Shown: positions 8,544 to 17,380 of the stretch, piece after piece
Layout of the letters: every line of letters starts with the position of its first letter
Numbering within the stretch: the stretch's first letter is position 1
Assembly: GCA_035063885.1 (NCBI GenBank)
Contig: JAPSFM010000007.1
Coordinates: 37,964 to 101,963 of the forward strand
Length of the DNA stretch: 64,000 nucleotides
Direction of reading: 5' to 3'
DNA from: CAADGY01 sp900696665
Lineage (GTDB): Bacteria; Acidobacteriota; Terriglobia; Bryobacterales; Bryobacteraceae
The notes under the pieces: model-generated
What the model was told of the DNA's origin: nothing
The model's database searches: none
The model's input: the letters and a program-made list of their open reading frames with translations, nothing else
Translations under genes and position numbers: made by a program

Positions 8544-11134
8544 GTCTCTCCGTGTTGTTTGCTCAGTTCTTTTTGTAGCTCACTCAGGAGTTGCAGTGCC
8601 TCAATAGGGCGTAGTTCATCGAGGTTCAGGTTTCGGATGCGAGCCGCGATCTGGTAGTTGACGGGCTCGAATAGTTGAATCTGCACGGGCTCGGAGCGGC
8701 GGCGCCGGGGTGTCAGTTCTTCCGTCACTTCTTGTTCGCTCTTCTCGTGCAGGGCTAGGACCTCCCGCGCCCGCTCGATGACACTAATCGGCAAAGCCGC
8801 AAGGCGCGCCACCTCGATACCATAGCTGCGGTCGGCGCTACCCGGCTCCACCTTGCGCAGGAAGATGATCTGGTCACCGGCCTCTCTTACGGAGACGTGC
8901 AGGTTTCTCACGCCGGAAAGCTGTCCGGCCAGTTCCGTGAGCTCATGGTAGTGTGTGGCAAACAGCGTTTTAGCTCTCACGCGCTGATGAATGTGCTCGA
9001 TGACGGCCCAGGCCAGCGCTAAACCGTCGTAAGTCGCCGTGCCGCGCCCGATCTCGTCCAGAACAATTAAACTGTTCTTTGTCGCCGTGTTCAGGATGAC
9101 TGCCGTCTCCGTCATCTCCACCATGAAGGTGGATCGCCCGCGGGCGAGATTATCCGAAGCGCCGATTCGCGTATATATGCGATCCACAATGGGAAGCAGC
9201 GCCGTATCGGCAGGAACGAAGCAGCCCATTTGCGCCATCACGGCGATGAGTGCAGCCTGCCGCAAATAGGTGGACTTACCGCCCATGTTGGGACCCGTGA
9301 TGAGCGCGATGAATTCGCCGCCGGGATCGAGATAAATGTCGTTCGGGATAAACCGGGCTGCCTCGCGTTCGGTCAGTTTTTCGATTACCGGATGGCGTCC
9401 GGCCGCGATTTGCATGTCGCCCCCGGAGGAGAAGCCCGGCCTTACGTAGCGGTTCGCCACCGCCACGTGGGCCAGCGAAGCCGTCACGTCGAGTTCGGCA
9501 ATGGCTGCGGCAGTCTGCCGTATACGCGCCGCATGTCCCGACGCGAAATCGCGGATCTCCACGAAGATGCTCTTCTCAATCGTGAGCATGCGCTCCTCCG
9601 CTTCAAGGATCTTGCTTTCGAGTTCCTTCAGTTCGGGAGTGGTGAATCGCTCGGCATTCACCAGCGTCTGCTTTCGGTCGTAATCGGAGGGAGCCAGATG
9701 CAGGTTCGATTTTGAGATCTCGATGTAATACCCAAAAACGTTGTTGAACCGGACCTTCAGCGATTGAATGCCTGTCCGGGTCCGCTCGCGTGTTTCGATT
9801 TGGACGATATACTGGCGGCTGTTGCGCCGGATGCCGCGCAGTTCATCCAGTTCGGCGTTGAATCCATCGCGGATCGTTCCGCCATCACTCAAGCTCACCG
9901 GCGGCTCGTCGGAGAGGCCCTGCAAAATCCGGTCGCGCACGTCTGCGACTTCATCCAGTCCGTCGTGCAATAGGCGGAGACGCTCCGAGCGGCACTCCTT
10001 CGCTAGCGCCTTCAGAGACGGAATCCGGTCGAGCGATCGCCCCAGTGTCAGCATCTCGCGCGGTCCGGCGGTCCCCAGAGTCACTTTCGCCAGCAGCCGT
10101 TCGAGGTCGAGAATGCCCGGCAGAATTTTTCTCAATTCAGATCGTGTAATCGTCGCACCCGCCAGTTCCTCCACGGCATCCAGACGCGCTTCGATTTCCT
10201 CGCGGCTGACGGATGGCCGGAGCAGTCTGCGCCGGAGCAATCGCGCTCCCATGCCGGTCGAGGTTTCATCGAGAACACTGAGCAAGGTTGAATCTTTTTG
10301 GTCCGCGCTGAAGAGGGGCTCTACGAGTTCGAGGTTCCGCACCGTGACCGAATCGAGAACCATGGCATCCGAGCGGTCGAAAAACGCGGGCCGCTCCAGG
10401 TGGGCAAGAGTCGATTTCTGGGTGTCGCGCAGGTAATGCAGGACGGCCCCTGCCGCACCTACGGCAAGGTGCCGGCTGGATAATCCGCAACCGTCGAGAG
10501 AATGCAGCCGGAAGTGATCGCGGAGGAGTCGCTCTCCATAGTCGCTCTCGAATACCCAGCCCTCCATCTCCGTCCGGAGCATACCGCAGGCAAGCGGCAC
10601 CGGTTGTGAGGCCAGGGCTTCGCGGACATTTAGGTTTTCGAGTGCCGGAACGACGTCGGTCACGTCCAGTTCCGTCGTCCGGAACTCACCCGTAGATACG
10701 TCGACGTATGCCAACCCTGCTCGTCCGCCATCAACCTTAACCGCAGCGAGGTAGTTGTTTTCGCTGGAGCGCAACACTGCGGCGTCCGTTGCGGTTCCCG
10801 GCGTTACGATCCGAGTGATCTCGCGCTTGACGATTTTTTTTGTGAGCTTCGGGTCTTCCATCTGCTCGCAGATAGCGACCCGGTACCCTTTTTGAATCAG
10901 GCGGGCGAGATAGGATTCAGCGGAGTGATGCGGCACCCCGCACATGGGAATCGCTTCGCCCCTTTCCTTGTTCCGCGAGGTTAGGGTGATCTCCAATTCC
11001 CGTGCGGCGGTCACGGCATCTTCATAGAAGAGCTCGTAGAAATCCCCCAGCCGGAACAACAGCAGCGCGTTTGGAACCTGTTGCTTGATGGCGTGATACT
11101 GCCGCATCAGCGGCGTCGCGGCCTGCTGCATCAC
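8540..11134 (-). CDS. mutS: DNA mismatch repair protein MutS
   Basis: Mismatch-recognition ATPase of 864 residues. The mismatch-wedge motif Phe32-Tyr33-Glu34 lies in the N-terminal domain. The core domain has FGYYIEISKSN, and the ABC-type ATPase has its Walker A (GPNMGGKST) near residues 612-620, followed by DEIGRGTATYDG. A C-terminal tail after residue 800 resembles the dimerisation region. The start is either GTG at 11134 or the ATG one codon later; both overlap the gdh stop. No mutL is seen in the window. Confidence 0.97.
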   Translation of the reverse strand: MMQQAATPLMRQYHAIKQQVPNALLLFRLGDFYELFYEDAVTAARELEITLTSRNKERGEAIPMCGVPHHSAESYLARLIQKGYRVAICEQMEDPKLTKKIVKREITRIVTPGTATDAAVLRSSENNYLAAVKVDGGRAGLAYVDVSTGEFRTTELDVTDVVPALENLNVREALASQPVPLACGMLRTEMEGWVFESDYGERLLRDHFRLHSLDGCGLSSRHLAVGAAGAVLHYLRDTQKSTLAHLERPAFFDRSDAMVLDSVTVRNLELVEPLFSADQKDSTLLSVLDETSTGMGARLLRRRLLRPSVSREEIEARLDAVEELAGATITRSELRKILPGILDLERLLAKVTLGTAGPREMLTLGRSLDRIPSLKALAKECRSERLRLLHDGLDEVADVRDRILQGLSDEPPVSLSDGGTIRDGFNAELDELRGIRRNSRQYIVQIETRERTRTGIQSLKVRFNNVFGYYIEISKSNLHLAPSDYDRKQTLVNAERFTTPELKELESKILEAEERMLTIEKSIFVEIRDFASGHAARIRQTAAAIAELDVTASLAHVAVANRYVRPGFSSGGDMQIAAGRHPVIEKLTEREAARFIPNDIYLDPGGEFIALITGPNMGGKSTYLRQAALIAVMAQMGCFVPADTALLPIVDRIYTRIGASDNLARGRSTFMVEMTETAVILNTATKNSLIVLDEIGRGTATYDGLALAWAVIEHIHQRVRAKTLFATHYHELTELAGQLSGVRNLHVSVREAGDQIIFLRKVEPGSADRSYGIEVARLAALPISVIERAREVLALHEKSEQEVTEELTPRRRRSEPVQIQLFEPVNYQIAARIRNLNLDELRPIEALQLLSELQKELSKQHGET

Positions 11135-12405
11135 GCGTAGATGCCGCGCAGCTTGATCGCGAAAGCGACCCTGTCCAGCGCGAGCATGTAGGCGGCGGTG
11201 CGATTATGGACCTGGTGTTTTTCGGCATAGCCCACGACGTCTCGAAAACTATTCACCATGATCTCTTCCAGCCGGCCGTTTACGAGTTGCTCATTCCAGA
11301 AAAAGCCCTGACGATCCTGGACCCATTCGAAGTAGGAAACCGTCACACCGCCGGCATTGGCCAGGATATCGGGAATAACGAATACTCGCTTTTCGGCGAG
11401 AATCGAATCAGCGACGGCGGTTGTGGGACCGTTCGCCCCTTCGCAGAGGATCTTTGCACGGATACGCCCGGCGTTCTGTGAGGTGATGACGTTCTCTTTT
11501 GCGGCGGGGAGCAGAACGTCGCAATCCAAAAACAGCGCCTCGTCTCTATCGATATCTTCGCCCTCCGGGAAACCAGTGATGGAGCCGGTCTCCTTGCGAT
11601 GTTCCGCCAGGGCTAATACGTCAAGACCCTTCGGGTTGTACACAGCGCCGTCCACTTCGATGATGCAGATGATTTTGAATCCCGTGCGCTGCATCAGTTT
11701 GGCCGCCATGCCCCCCACATTGCCGAATCCCTGGATTACGACACGTGTAGCTGAAGGTTCCAGGCCCAAACGGCGCAGAGCCTGCAGTGTAACAATCAGG
11801 CATCCGCGTCCTGTGGCTTCAGGACGGCCCCTTGATCCGCCCAGGTCCAGCGGCTTGCCGGTAACCACTGCGTTCACCGTGGTCCGATGATGCATGGAGT
11901 AAGTGTCCATGATCCACGCCATGGTCTGCTCGTTGGTGTTCATGTCGGGCGCCGGCACATCGCGTTCAGGCCCGATGAAGTCCAGGATTTCGGCCGTGTA
12001 ACGGCGGGTAATTCGCTCCAGTTCGAACTGCGACAGTACGGAGGGATTGCAGATAACACCACCCTTCGCTCCACCAAAAGGGATGTTCACCACCGCACAT
12101 TTCCACGTCATCCAGGAAGCTAATGCCCGGACTTCGTCCAGCGTAACGTCCGGGGCGAAACGGATGCCCCCTTTGCCCGGGCCTCGTGCGACGGAGTGTT
12201 GTACTCTATATCCAGTGAACACTTCCAGCCGGCCGTCATCCAACTGAACAGGAATGTGGACGGTGATCTCCCTGGCAGGGGTACTGAGAATTTTGCGCAT
12301 TCCATCGTCGAGGCCGAGCCGGGCGGCGGCCTCCTTGAATCGCGCATCGGCGGACTGCCAAGGGTTCAACTCCCGTTCCAGCGGCGGAGTGGCTTCCAAG
12401 AGCAT
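11131..12405 (-). CDS. Glutamate dehydrogenase (Glu/Leu/Phe/Val family)
   Basis: Amino-acid dehydrogenase of 424 residues, the size of the small hexameric GDH class. It reversibly deaminates glutamate to 2-oxoglutarate with NAD(P). Motifs in order: GGIRFAPDV near residue 79, the catalytic lysine segment NIPFGGAKGGV (Lys114), DVPAPDMNT with the catalytic Asp, and the Rossmann motif GFGNVGG near residue 222. It is the first gene of an overlapping run into mutS and anmK. Leucine dehydrogenase is less likely because the length and the PFGGAKGG context fit GDH better. Confidence 0.93.
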   Translation of the reverse strand: MLLEATPPLERELNPWQSADARFKEAAARLGLDDGMRKILSTPAREITVHIPVQLDDGRLEVFTGYRVQHSVARGPGKGGIRFAPDVTLDEVRALASWMTWKCAVVNIPFGGAKGGVICNPSVLSQFELERITRRYTAEILDFIGPERDVPAPDMNTNEQTMAWIMDTYSMHHRTTVNAVVTGKPLDLGGSRGRPEATGRGCLIVTLQALRRLGLEPSATRVVIQGFGNVGGMAAKLMQRTGFKIICIIEVDGAVYNPKGLDVLALAEHRKETGSITGFPEGEDIDRDEALFLDCDVLLPAAKENVITSQNAGRIRAKILCEGANGPTTAVADSILAEKRVFVIPDILANAGGVTVSYFEWVQDRQGFFWNEQLVNGRLEEIMVNSFRDVVGYAEKHQVHNRTAAYMLALDRVAFAIKLRGIYA

Positions 12406-12488
12406 GAACTTTCGTTCCTCCGCCTACATTATGACACCGAAAACCCGTTGCATCCGTCATTTCCATCGTGGGTGAAGGAAGCGGCGCA

Positions 12489-13313
12489 ATGGTCACAAGG
12501 CGGGATTTTCTCGGGCTGTGCATTTGCGGGTTTCCCTTCTTCTGGCGCCGGCGTTGCGTCCGAATGGCGGGTATTTCGTTCCGGGTAATCCGGCGCGGCA
12601 GCGGGACCCGGAGATATTTGCACATCCATGGGAATGAAACTTCGGCGCGAGAACTGTTGCTCAGCCACCTTCAAACCTTTAAAGGCACTGGTTTCGTTAT
12701 CGAAAGCGAACAGCGGTACGTCGTGGTGAGTGGCGGGTGGATCGATCCGAACCGGATGTTTTCGGCCGCCGGGGCCGGGAAAAGTTTGCGGGCTTTGAAC
12801 CCGCACTGGAGCGATGAAGACGTGCGCGCCGCGCTTCGGAAACTTGATCGCGACCGTGAAAAGTTTCTCTATCGGATTGCACCTCCGCGCGGCGGCCTTC
12901 TCATCGCGCTGCACAATAACAGGGAAACTTACTCTGTCCAGGACGAAGTGCCTATTAGCGACCGGGTATCCTTGAAAGCTCCCGCCAGCCCGCGAGAATT
13001 TCTACTGGCTACCGATCCGCGGGATTTCGAAATTCTCAGTGCTTCGCCATTCAACGTCGTTTTGCAGAATACACCGGCGGGCGAAGACGATGGGTCGCTC
13101 TCACGTTGGGCCGCGAGAGAAGGAGTCCGCTACGTGAACATCGAGGCTGCGCTTGGAAACAGGCAGGGGCAGGCGGAGATGCTGGAATGGCTCGAGAGGA
13201 ACCTGCCGCCGGTGTACGAGCCGGTGACGGTCAGTTCTCTACGCACGAACCGAAGTGGTTCCCGGTTCAGACCTGATCCGGTATTCCGTAAGGTTCCCGG
13301 TACTCACGCGTGA
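12489..13313 (+). CDS. Putative Tat-exported M14/aspartoacylase-like zinc hydrolase
   Basis: The preferred start is the ATG at 12489, where the protein begins with a twin-arginine motif (VTRRDFLGL) and a short hydrophobic stretch. That gives 274 residues. No annotation is obvious, but it carries, in the right order, elements of the M14/AstE metallocarboxypeptidase fold. These are HGNE (His47, Glu50: first two zinc ligands), DPNRMF (Asn88, Arg89: substrate-carboxylate binding, compare DLNRxF), ALHNN (His142: third ligand) and VNIEA (Glu219: candidate general base). What is seen is the motif set; the fold and hydrolase role are inference. The last 47 bp overlap the convergent Gfo/Idh gene. The gene is divergent from gdh, with 83 bp between the starts. 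Confidence 0.62.
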   Translation: MVTRRDFLGLCICGFPFFWRRRCVRMAGISFRVIRRGSGTRRYLHIHGNETSARELLLSHLQTFKGTGFVIESEQRYVVVSGGWIDPNRMFSAAGAGKSLRALNPHWSDEDVRAALRKLDRDREKFLYRIAPPRGGLLIALHNNRETYSVQDEVPISDRVSLKAPASPREFLLATDPRDFEILSASPFNVVLQNTPAGEDDGSLSRWAAREGVRYVNIEAALGNRQGQAEMLEWLERNLPPVYEPVTVSSLRTNRSGSRFRPDPVFRKVPGTHA

Positions 13314-14646
13314 GATACTTGTTGGCTTCGGCATCGCCGGGAAATGTTTCCGTTGCGGGATCGAAGATCAGCTTTCTCCCGGTGCGAAAGGAGATGTTTG
13401 CGAGGTGGCACAACGCGGTGGACATGTGTCCCTCGAGAACCTCGCAGTGCAGGTCTTCCCGTTTGCGTGACCGCATGCAATCGATGAAGTTCTGGAAATG
13501 GCTCACTTCGGGTCCTTCGATATCCGGAATAGGTGGTCCGGGTTTGTAGGCGATCTTCGGGAAGCTGAGATTGGATGCGCGCAACGAGATGCCGGACGGC
13601 GGATCGGGTGTGTTGCCAGGGGTAAATTCGCCGATTACCGTGCTCCATTTCTGAGCCGACGTAACGTAGCCCTGCGGCGTGTAAAAAAACTCGCCCATAT
13701 GCACGCCGCCAAAAGTCGGGCTGGGCAGTGTCGTCGCTTCCAGGTCCACCAGGGTTCCGTCCGCATACTCGAAGGTGGCGTTCTGTACGTTGGGGGTCTG
13801 CTGGTCCGAATCATCCGCGAACAGACTGCCGTTGCAGTGGATTTTCACCGGGTGCACATTCTTGTTCAGCGCCCACCTCACGACGTCAATAGTATGGACC
13901 CCGTTGTTACCGAGTTCCGTCGTAGCCGTGTCCCAGAAGTAGTGCCACCCGTAATGAAACCGGTTGAGAGTGAATGCGCGATACGGTGCGGGCCCGAGAT
14001 AAAGATCCCAGTGCACACCGCTCGGAATCGAAGACTCCTGAACATGCCCGATGCTCGTACGTCCGCGATACACGACCGATTTTGCGCGGTAGGCTGGTCC
14101 GAACCGGGCTTCGCGGACGAAAGTAATACCGGCTTTATTGCGCAATTCGCTGCGGCGGTTCAGACCCACCTGAACGATGCGGTTATACTTGCGGGCGGCT
14201 TCCACCATTTTGCGGCCTTCGCGCAGGTTGTGGCAGGCGGGCTTCTCGACGTACACGTCTTTGCCGGCCTGACATGCCCAGATGGTTTGGAGCGCATGCC
14301 AGTGGTCCGGAGTGGCGATCGAGATTGCGTCAAGGTCCTTCTGCTGAAGCAGCTTCCTCAGATCTACGAACGTGGCCGGTTTATTGCCGCCGATCTTTTC
14401 AACCTCGGCGACAGCGCCGGGAAACAGCCGTTCATCAACATCGCACAGGTAGGCGACGCGCACTCCGGGAATTTGCGCGAAGGCGCGATAGTGATCGCGG
14501 CCTCGCCCCCGGAACCCGACTACTCCGAGATTAATCTGATTGTTCGGGCTGTTCTGGCCCCATGAGGGGTAGACGGCGGGCGCACCCGCCAATCCCGCAC
14601 CCAAGGCTGCGTTTCGTACGAAACTGCGGCGGCTGGTAAACGGCAT
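13267..14646 (-). CDS. Tat-exported Gfo/Idh/MocA-family oxidoreductase
   Basis: A 459-residue NAD(P)-dependent oxidoreductase with a Tat signal (SRRSFVRNAALGAGLAG, cleavage near residue 30). The Rossmann fold begins near residue 37 (INLGVVGFRGRGRDH). It has ATPDHWH near residue 111 and the family EKP triad at residues 134-136. The Gfo/Idh C-terminal domain includes ELGNNGVHTIDVVRWAL. A strong Shine-Dalgarno (AGGAGG) lies upstream of the ATG. Tat-exported relatives are abundant in acidobacteria and planctomycetes and are thought to oxidise glycosides with a tightly bound cofactor. The substrate is unknown. The 135 bp upstream of the start hold no gene. Confidence 0.92.
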   Translation of the reverse strand: MPFTSRRSFVRNAALGAGLAGAPAVYPSWGQNSPNNQINLGVVGFRGRGRDHYRAFAQIPGVRVAYLCDVDERLFPGAVAEVEKIGGNKPATFVDLRKLLQQKDLDAISIATPDHWHALQTIWACQAGKDVYVEKPACHNLREGRKMVEAARKYNRIVQVGLNRRSELRNKAGITFVREARFGPAYRAKSVVYRGRTSIGHVQESSIPSGVHWDLYLGPAPYRAFTLNRFHYGWHYFWDTATTELGNNGVHTIDVVRWALNKNVHPVKIHCNGSLFADDSDQQTPNVQNATFEYADGTLVDLEATTLPSPTFGGVHMGEFFYTPQGYVTSAQKWSTVIGEFTPGNTPDPPSGISLRASNLSFPKIAYKPGPPIPDIEGPEVSHFQNFIDCMRSRKREDLHCEVLEGHMSTALCHLANISFRTGRKLIFDPATETFPGDAEANKYLTREYREPYGIPDQV

Positions 14647-14781
14647 AATGGCAAGACCTCCTGATTGTCAAATGCTTGAAATCTCATTGTGCGGCGTCCG
14701 GGGGCAGGAGTCCAGCCGGTCGGGCTTCAGGTTATTTGCGGAATGCGGGAATCCATCAGCACCCGATTCCACCATCCGCTA

Positions 14782-15639
14782 CTAATGATCTTCGCTGCTC
14801 AGCAGCCCGGTGAGCGAACCGAGAGGACCTCGTTCATCTCCTCCGCTCTGCGCCGGCGCCAGTTCCCGCCGCATCTTCTCTAATGTCATGCTCTGTACAA
14901 TGGCCCGTCCGGGTCCCGTCAGTGTTGCCAAAAACAAACCCTCACCGCCGAAAATCGCGGTTCGAATTCCTCCAGCAATTTGTATGTCGTAGCTGACGGA
15001 TTCATCGAACGCCACGATGCAACCCGTATCCACCTGCAGTTGTTCGCCGGGCCCGAGTTGAAACTCGATGAAATCGCCACCGCCGTGGATGAATACGCTG
15101 CCCGGTCCGGTAAGCTTTTCGAGGATGAAGCCTTCACCTCCCAGAAAGCCGGCGCCGAGCTTTTTCACCAGGGCGATATTCAGTTGCACGGTAGATTGAG
15201 CGAACAGAAAACTGTCGCGCTGCGCGAGAATGCTCTGGCCCGCCGCCAGATCAAACACTTGAATACGGCCGGGGTAAGATCCCGCAAACCCAACTTCTCC
15301 TTCTCCCAGGCTCCGGAAGTACGTCATGAAAAGGGATTCGCCCATGAACTTCCGTTTGACCGCGCCCCACAACTTCGCGCCAAGAGTGTCTCCGGACATG
15401 CGGGTCTCCCACTGGACGTTAGAGGTCTTGTACAGCATCTTTCCCGCTTCCGCATAGATCTCCTGGCCGGGCTTCAGCTTTACACGCGCGACTTGCAGGT
15501 TATCGCCCTGAATGGTGTAAGCGAGTGGCTCGGCCGCGGCCGGGGCTGCTGTCCCTGCCGTTCCGGTCGCCTGTCCGCATGCGGCGCAGAACCTGGCATC
15601 ATCCTGCAAACGCGCTCCGCAGTGGGTACAAAAGGCCAT
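14782..15639 (-). CDS. Zinc-ribbon plus AIM24-family protein
   Basis: A 285-residue protein. Residues 1-23 form a zinc ribbon with two CxxC knuckles (FCTHCG...FCAACG). A linker rich in Ala and Pro follows, and residues 40-260 form an AIM24/TIGR00266 beta-helical domain with glycine-rich strands such as GFLGGEGFILEKLTGPGSVFIHGGG. The family is related to mitochondrial AIM24, and its bacterial role is not known. It appears cytoplasmic because no signal peptide is visible. The 180 bp upstream of its start, before yjbQ, hold no identifiable feature. Confidence 0.9.
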   Translation of the reverse strand: MAFCTHCGARLQDDARFCAACGQATGTAGTAAPAAAEPLAYTIQGDNLQVARVKLKPGQEIYAEAGKMLYKTSNVQWETRMSGDTLGAKLWGAVKRKFMGESLFMTYFRSLGEGEVGFAGSYPGRIQVFDLAAGQSILAQRDSFLFAQSTVQLNIALVKKLGAGFLGGEGFILEKLTGPGSVFIHGGGDFIEFQLGPGEQLQVDTGCIVAFDESVSYDIQIAGGIRTAIFGGEGLFLATLTGPGRAIVQSMTLEKMRRELAPAQSGGDERGPLGSLTGLLSSEDH

Positions 15640-15819
15640 TGGATGTTGTGCTCCTCAAGGAATGTATCTTAGCACCGGGGGCGTCGCGTTACTGCTGTTT
15701 CTGGCAGTTGAAAGACAGCGTAATCCCCACCGCTGGTATAATCGAAGCGTTACTTTGCGGGCAATTCGCGTAAGTCGTTCAATCGAGATCCATCATTTCA
15801 TCGAGAAGGGACTTGGGTG

Positions 15820-16326
15820 ATGAAATCCTCACAAACTCATGCTGCGGACGCGGAGTTGGGCTCCGCTAACGGTTCGGCGCCCGTGAGCGTCGGGAATTAC
15901 AAGGTTTTCAACAGAATCGTTGATTGGATTACGAGCGACCGGATGCAGTTGCTGAACATTACCGACCGCATTAATGAAATTGTCCGCCGCAGCGGCGTGC
16001 GCGACGGCATCGTCCACCTGCAATCGCTGCATACCACTACCGCCGTCTTTATTAATGAGTGGCAGGATGCACTGATTCAGGATGTGAAGTCCTTCTTCGA
16101 CCAGGTGGTACAGCGTGACCAGTATTATCGCCACAACGATCCCGATTACTCGGATTGCGAACGGAGAAACGCGGATTCGCACTTGCGGGGCATGATGATG
16201 GGACAGACGGTATGCCTTCAGGTGCGGAATGCTTCTGTGCTGCTTGGAACCTGGCAGAGCATCATTTTTGCTGAATTCGACGGACCGCGAAGCCGCTCGT
16301 TAGCCGTTCAGATTTCGGGTGTGTAA
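15820..16326 (+). CDS. YjbQ-family (UPF0047) secondary thiamine-phosphate synthase-like protein
   Basis: A 168-residue protein of the UPF0047/YjbQ family. The preferred start is the ATG at 15820, preceded by GAGAAGGG; a GTG one codon upstream is also possible. Family hallmarks are visible: LHTTTAVFINEW near residue 67, RNADSHL near residue 120, MMGQTVCLQVRNASVLLGTWQSI, and DGPRSRS near the C-terminus. Some members have weak thiamine-phosphate synthase activity in vivo, but the true role is unclear. The N-terminal 25 residues before GNYKVFN are an extra low-complexity lead. It is followed by the DUF2203 gene 10 bp later. Confidence 0.92.
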   Translation: MKSSQTHAADAELGSANGSAPVSVGNYKVFNRIVDWITSDRMQLLNITDRINEIVRRSGVRDGIVHLQSLHTTTAVFINEWQDALIQDVKSFFDQVVQRDQYYRHNDPDYSDCERRNADSHLRGMMMGQTVCLQVRNASVLLGTWQSIIFAEFDGPRSRSLAVQISGV

Positions 16327-16336
16327 TCAAAGTCAG

Positions 16337-16774
16337 ATGTCGAGATTCTTTTCTCTCAGGCAAGCCGAATCGCTTCTCGCTATGCTCGAACCGGCGGTCC
16401 GCCGCGCTATGACCCTGAAAACGGCTTTTCAGGAGTCTGATGAGCAGTTGGATAGCATAGCGAAGCGGATTTCTGCGCTTGGGGGCACCCGCGTGAATCA
16501 GGAGGAAGCGCTGGTGCTTCGAAACCGCCGGGATTCAGCGGGCTTGCGGCTGAAGGAGTGCATCGATGAAATCCAGTCAACCGGCTGCCAGATAAAAGAT
16601 CTTGAGATCGGACTGCTGGACTTCCCAACGCTCTATCGCGGCGAGGAAGTTCTCCTTTGCTGGAGACTGGGCGAAGAAGGCATTCGCTTTTGGCACAATC
16701 TCACCGAAGGTTTTCGCGGCCGCAAGCCAATCGATGAGGATTTCTGCCGCAATCATGTGGGCGACGCGGACTGA
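16337..16774 (+). CDS. DUF2203-family protein
   Basis: A 145-residue protein beginning MSRFFSLRQAESLLAMLEP, the typical DUF2203 opening. I chose the ATG at 16337 over a GTG at 16319 that would overlap yjbQ. It is mostly helical with a predicted coiled coil over residues 20-85. The C-terminus carries the conserved block YRGEEVLLCWRLGEEGIRFWHNLTEGF. The function of the family is unknown. It probably forms an operon with yjbQ. Its stop lies 61 bp before tRNA-Ala. Confidence 0.87.
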   Translation: MSRFFSLRQAESLLAMLEPAVRRAMTLKTAFQESDEQLDSIAKRISALGGTRVNQEEALVLRNRRDSAGLRLKECIDEIQSTGCQIKDLEIGLLDFPTLYRGEEVLLCWRLGEEGIRFWHNLTEGFRGRKPIDEDFCRNHVGDAD

Positions 16775-16810
16775 GATTGAAAGCTGCAACGCACTGGCAT
16801 GCGGCTATGT

Positions 16811-16816
16811 TATATT
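16811..16816 (+). promoter_or_regulatory. Possible -10 element of the tRNA promoter
   Basis: TATATT lies 19 bases before the mature 5' end of tRNA-Ala, within TATGTTATATT, one of the few AT-rich spots in this GC-rich stretch. A TTGAAA at 16777 is too far upstream (28 bp) to be a standard -35, so only the -10 is proposed. Confidence 0.35.
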
Positions 16817-16835
16817 AACGTTGTCGACTCCACGC

Positions 16836-16911
16836 GGGCCTGTGGCGCAGTTGGGAGCGCGCTTCCATGGCATGGAAGAGGTCGTGAGTTCGAATCTCAC
16901 CAGGTCCACCA
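16836..16911 (+). tRNA. tRNA-Ala(GGC)
   Basis: A complete 76-nt cloverleaf. The acceptor stem is GGGCCTG paired with CAGGTCC and includes the G3-U70 wobble that is the identity element of alanine tRNAs. The D arm is GCGC/GCGC. The anticodon stem CTTCC/GGAAG encloses the 7-base loop ATGGCAT with anticodon GGC, reading GCC codons. The T arm is GTGAG/CTCAC with loop TTCGAAT. The 3' CCA is encoded in the DNA at 16909-16911. Confidence 0.97.
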
Positions 16912-17110
16912 AATGTCTCAAATACCGCCTTCTCGCAGCGGTTCAAACCAACCAGGTATAGGCGCTGACATGACTGGCTTCGAGGGTCCAGGGTCCAGTC
17001 TGCGCCTGCGCTTCAAACGGCGAGCCCCCCTCTGGATCGGTGTGAGATTCTGATGATCCGTTCGCAGTTGAACGGCTGCGTGTGAACGATTACGACTTGG
17101 CTGTTTGCCA
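16912..17110. other. Intergenic stretch after tRNA-Ala, no gene seen
   Basis: First part of a 492-bp gap between the tRNA and the GH-like gene. It holds a short tandem repeat, GGTCCAGGGTCCAG, near 16985, whose GGTCCA unit also occurs at the 3' end of the tRNA. No convincing reading frame or terminator is visible. The repeat could be a trace of integration at the tRNA, but it is too short to prove this. Confidence 0.5.
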
Positions 17111-17380
17111 TCAATTGCGCGTCGAGCACGCACCCAAGCTGCTCAGCGTGGTCCAGGAACGTTTGGGCGCAGCGCAGCGGCATGTTCTACCGGCCAGCAA
17201 GTTGCGCAAGGCGTGGAACAGAGACTCGGCCAGGTTGCTGATGCCGTGCATACGGTCGGTCTTCGAGTCGTAATACACCTTGTCGCCATCGCCGTCGTGA
17301 TACGCCACTCCAGCGTACACTTTGCCGCGGCTCACTTCGAACAGCGCCGCCCCGCGCCGCCCCGGGTAGCGTCCTCAATA
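17111..17380 (-). pseudogene. Possible decayed coding fragment, unrecognised
   Basis: A minus-strand frame reads RGKVYAGVAYHDGDGDKVYY and continues DSKTDRMHGISNLAESLFHA, which looks like genuine protein. It then turns into low-complexity Arg/Cys/Ser sequence typical of a non-coding frame. It has no good start, no Shine-Dalgarno and no family I recognise. It is either the remnant of a lost gene next to the tRNA or a chance frame. It lies just downstream of the GH-like gene, on the same strand. Confidence 0.3.

Noticed and set aside
13498..14565. 355-codon plus-strand frame
   Set aside because: Antisense to the Gfo/Idh gene, which has a Tat signal and the EKP motif. The frame is a GC-bias shadow.
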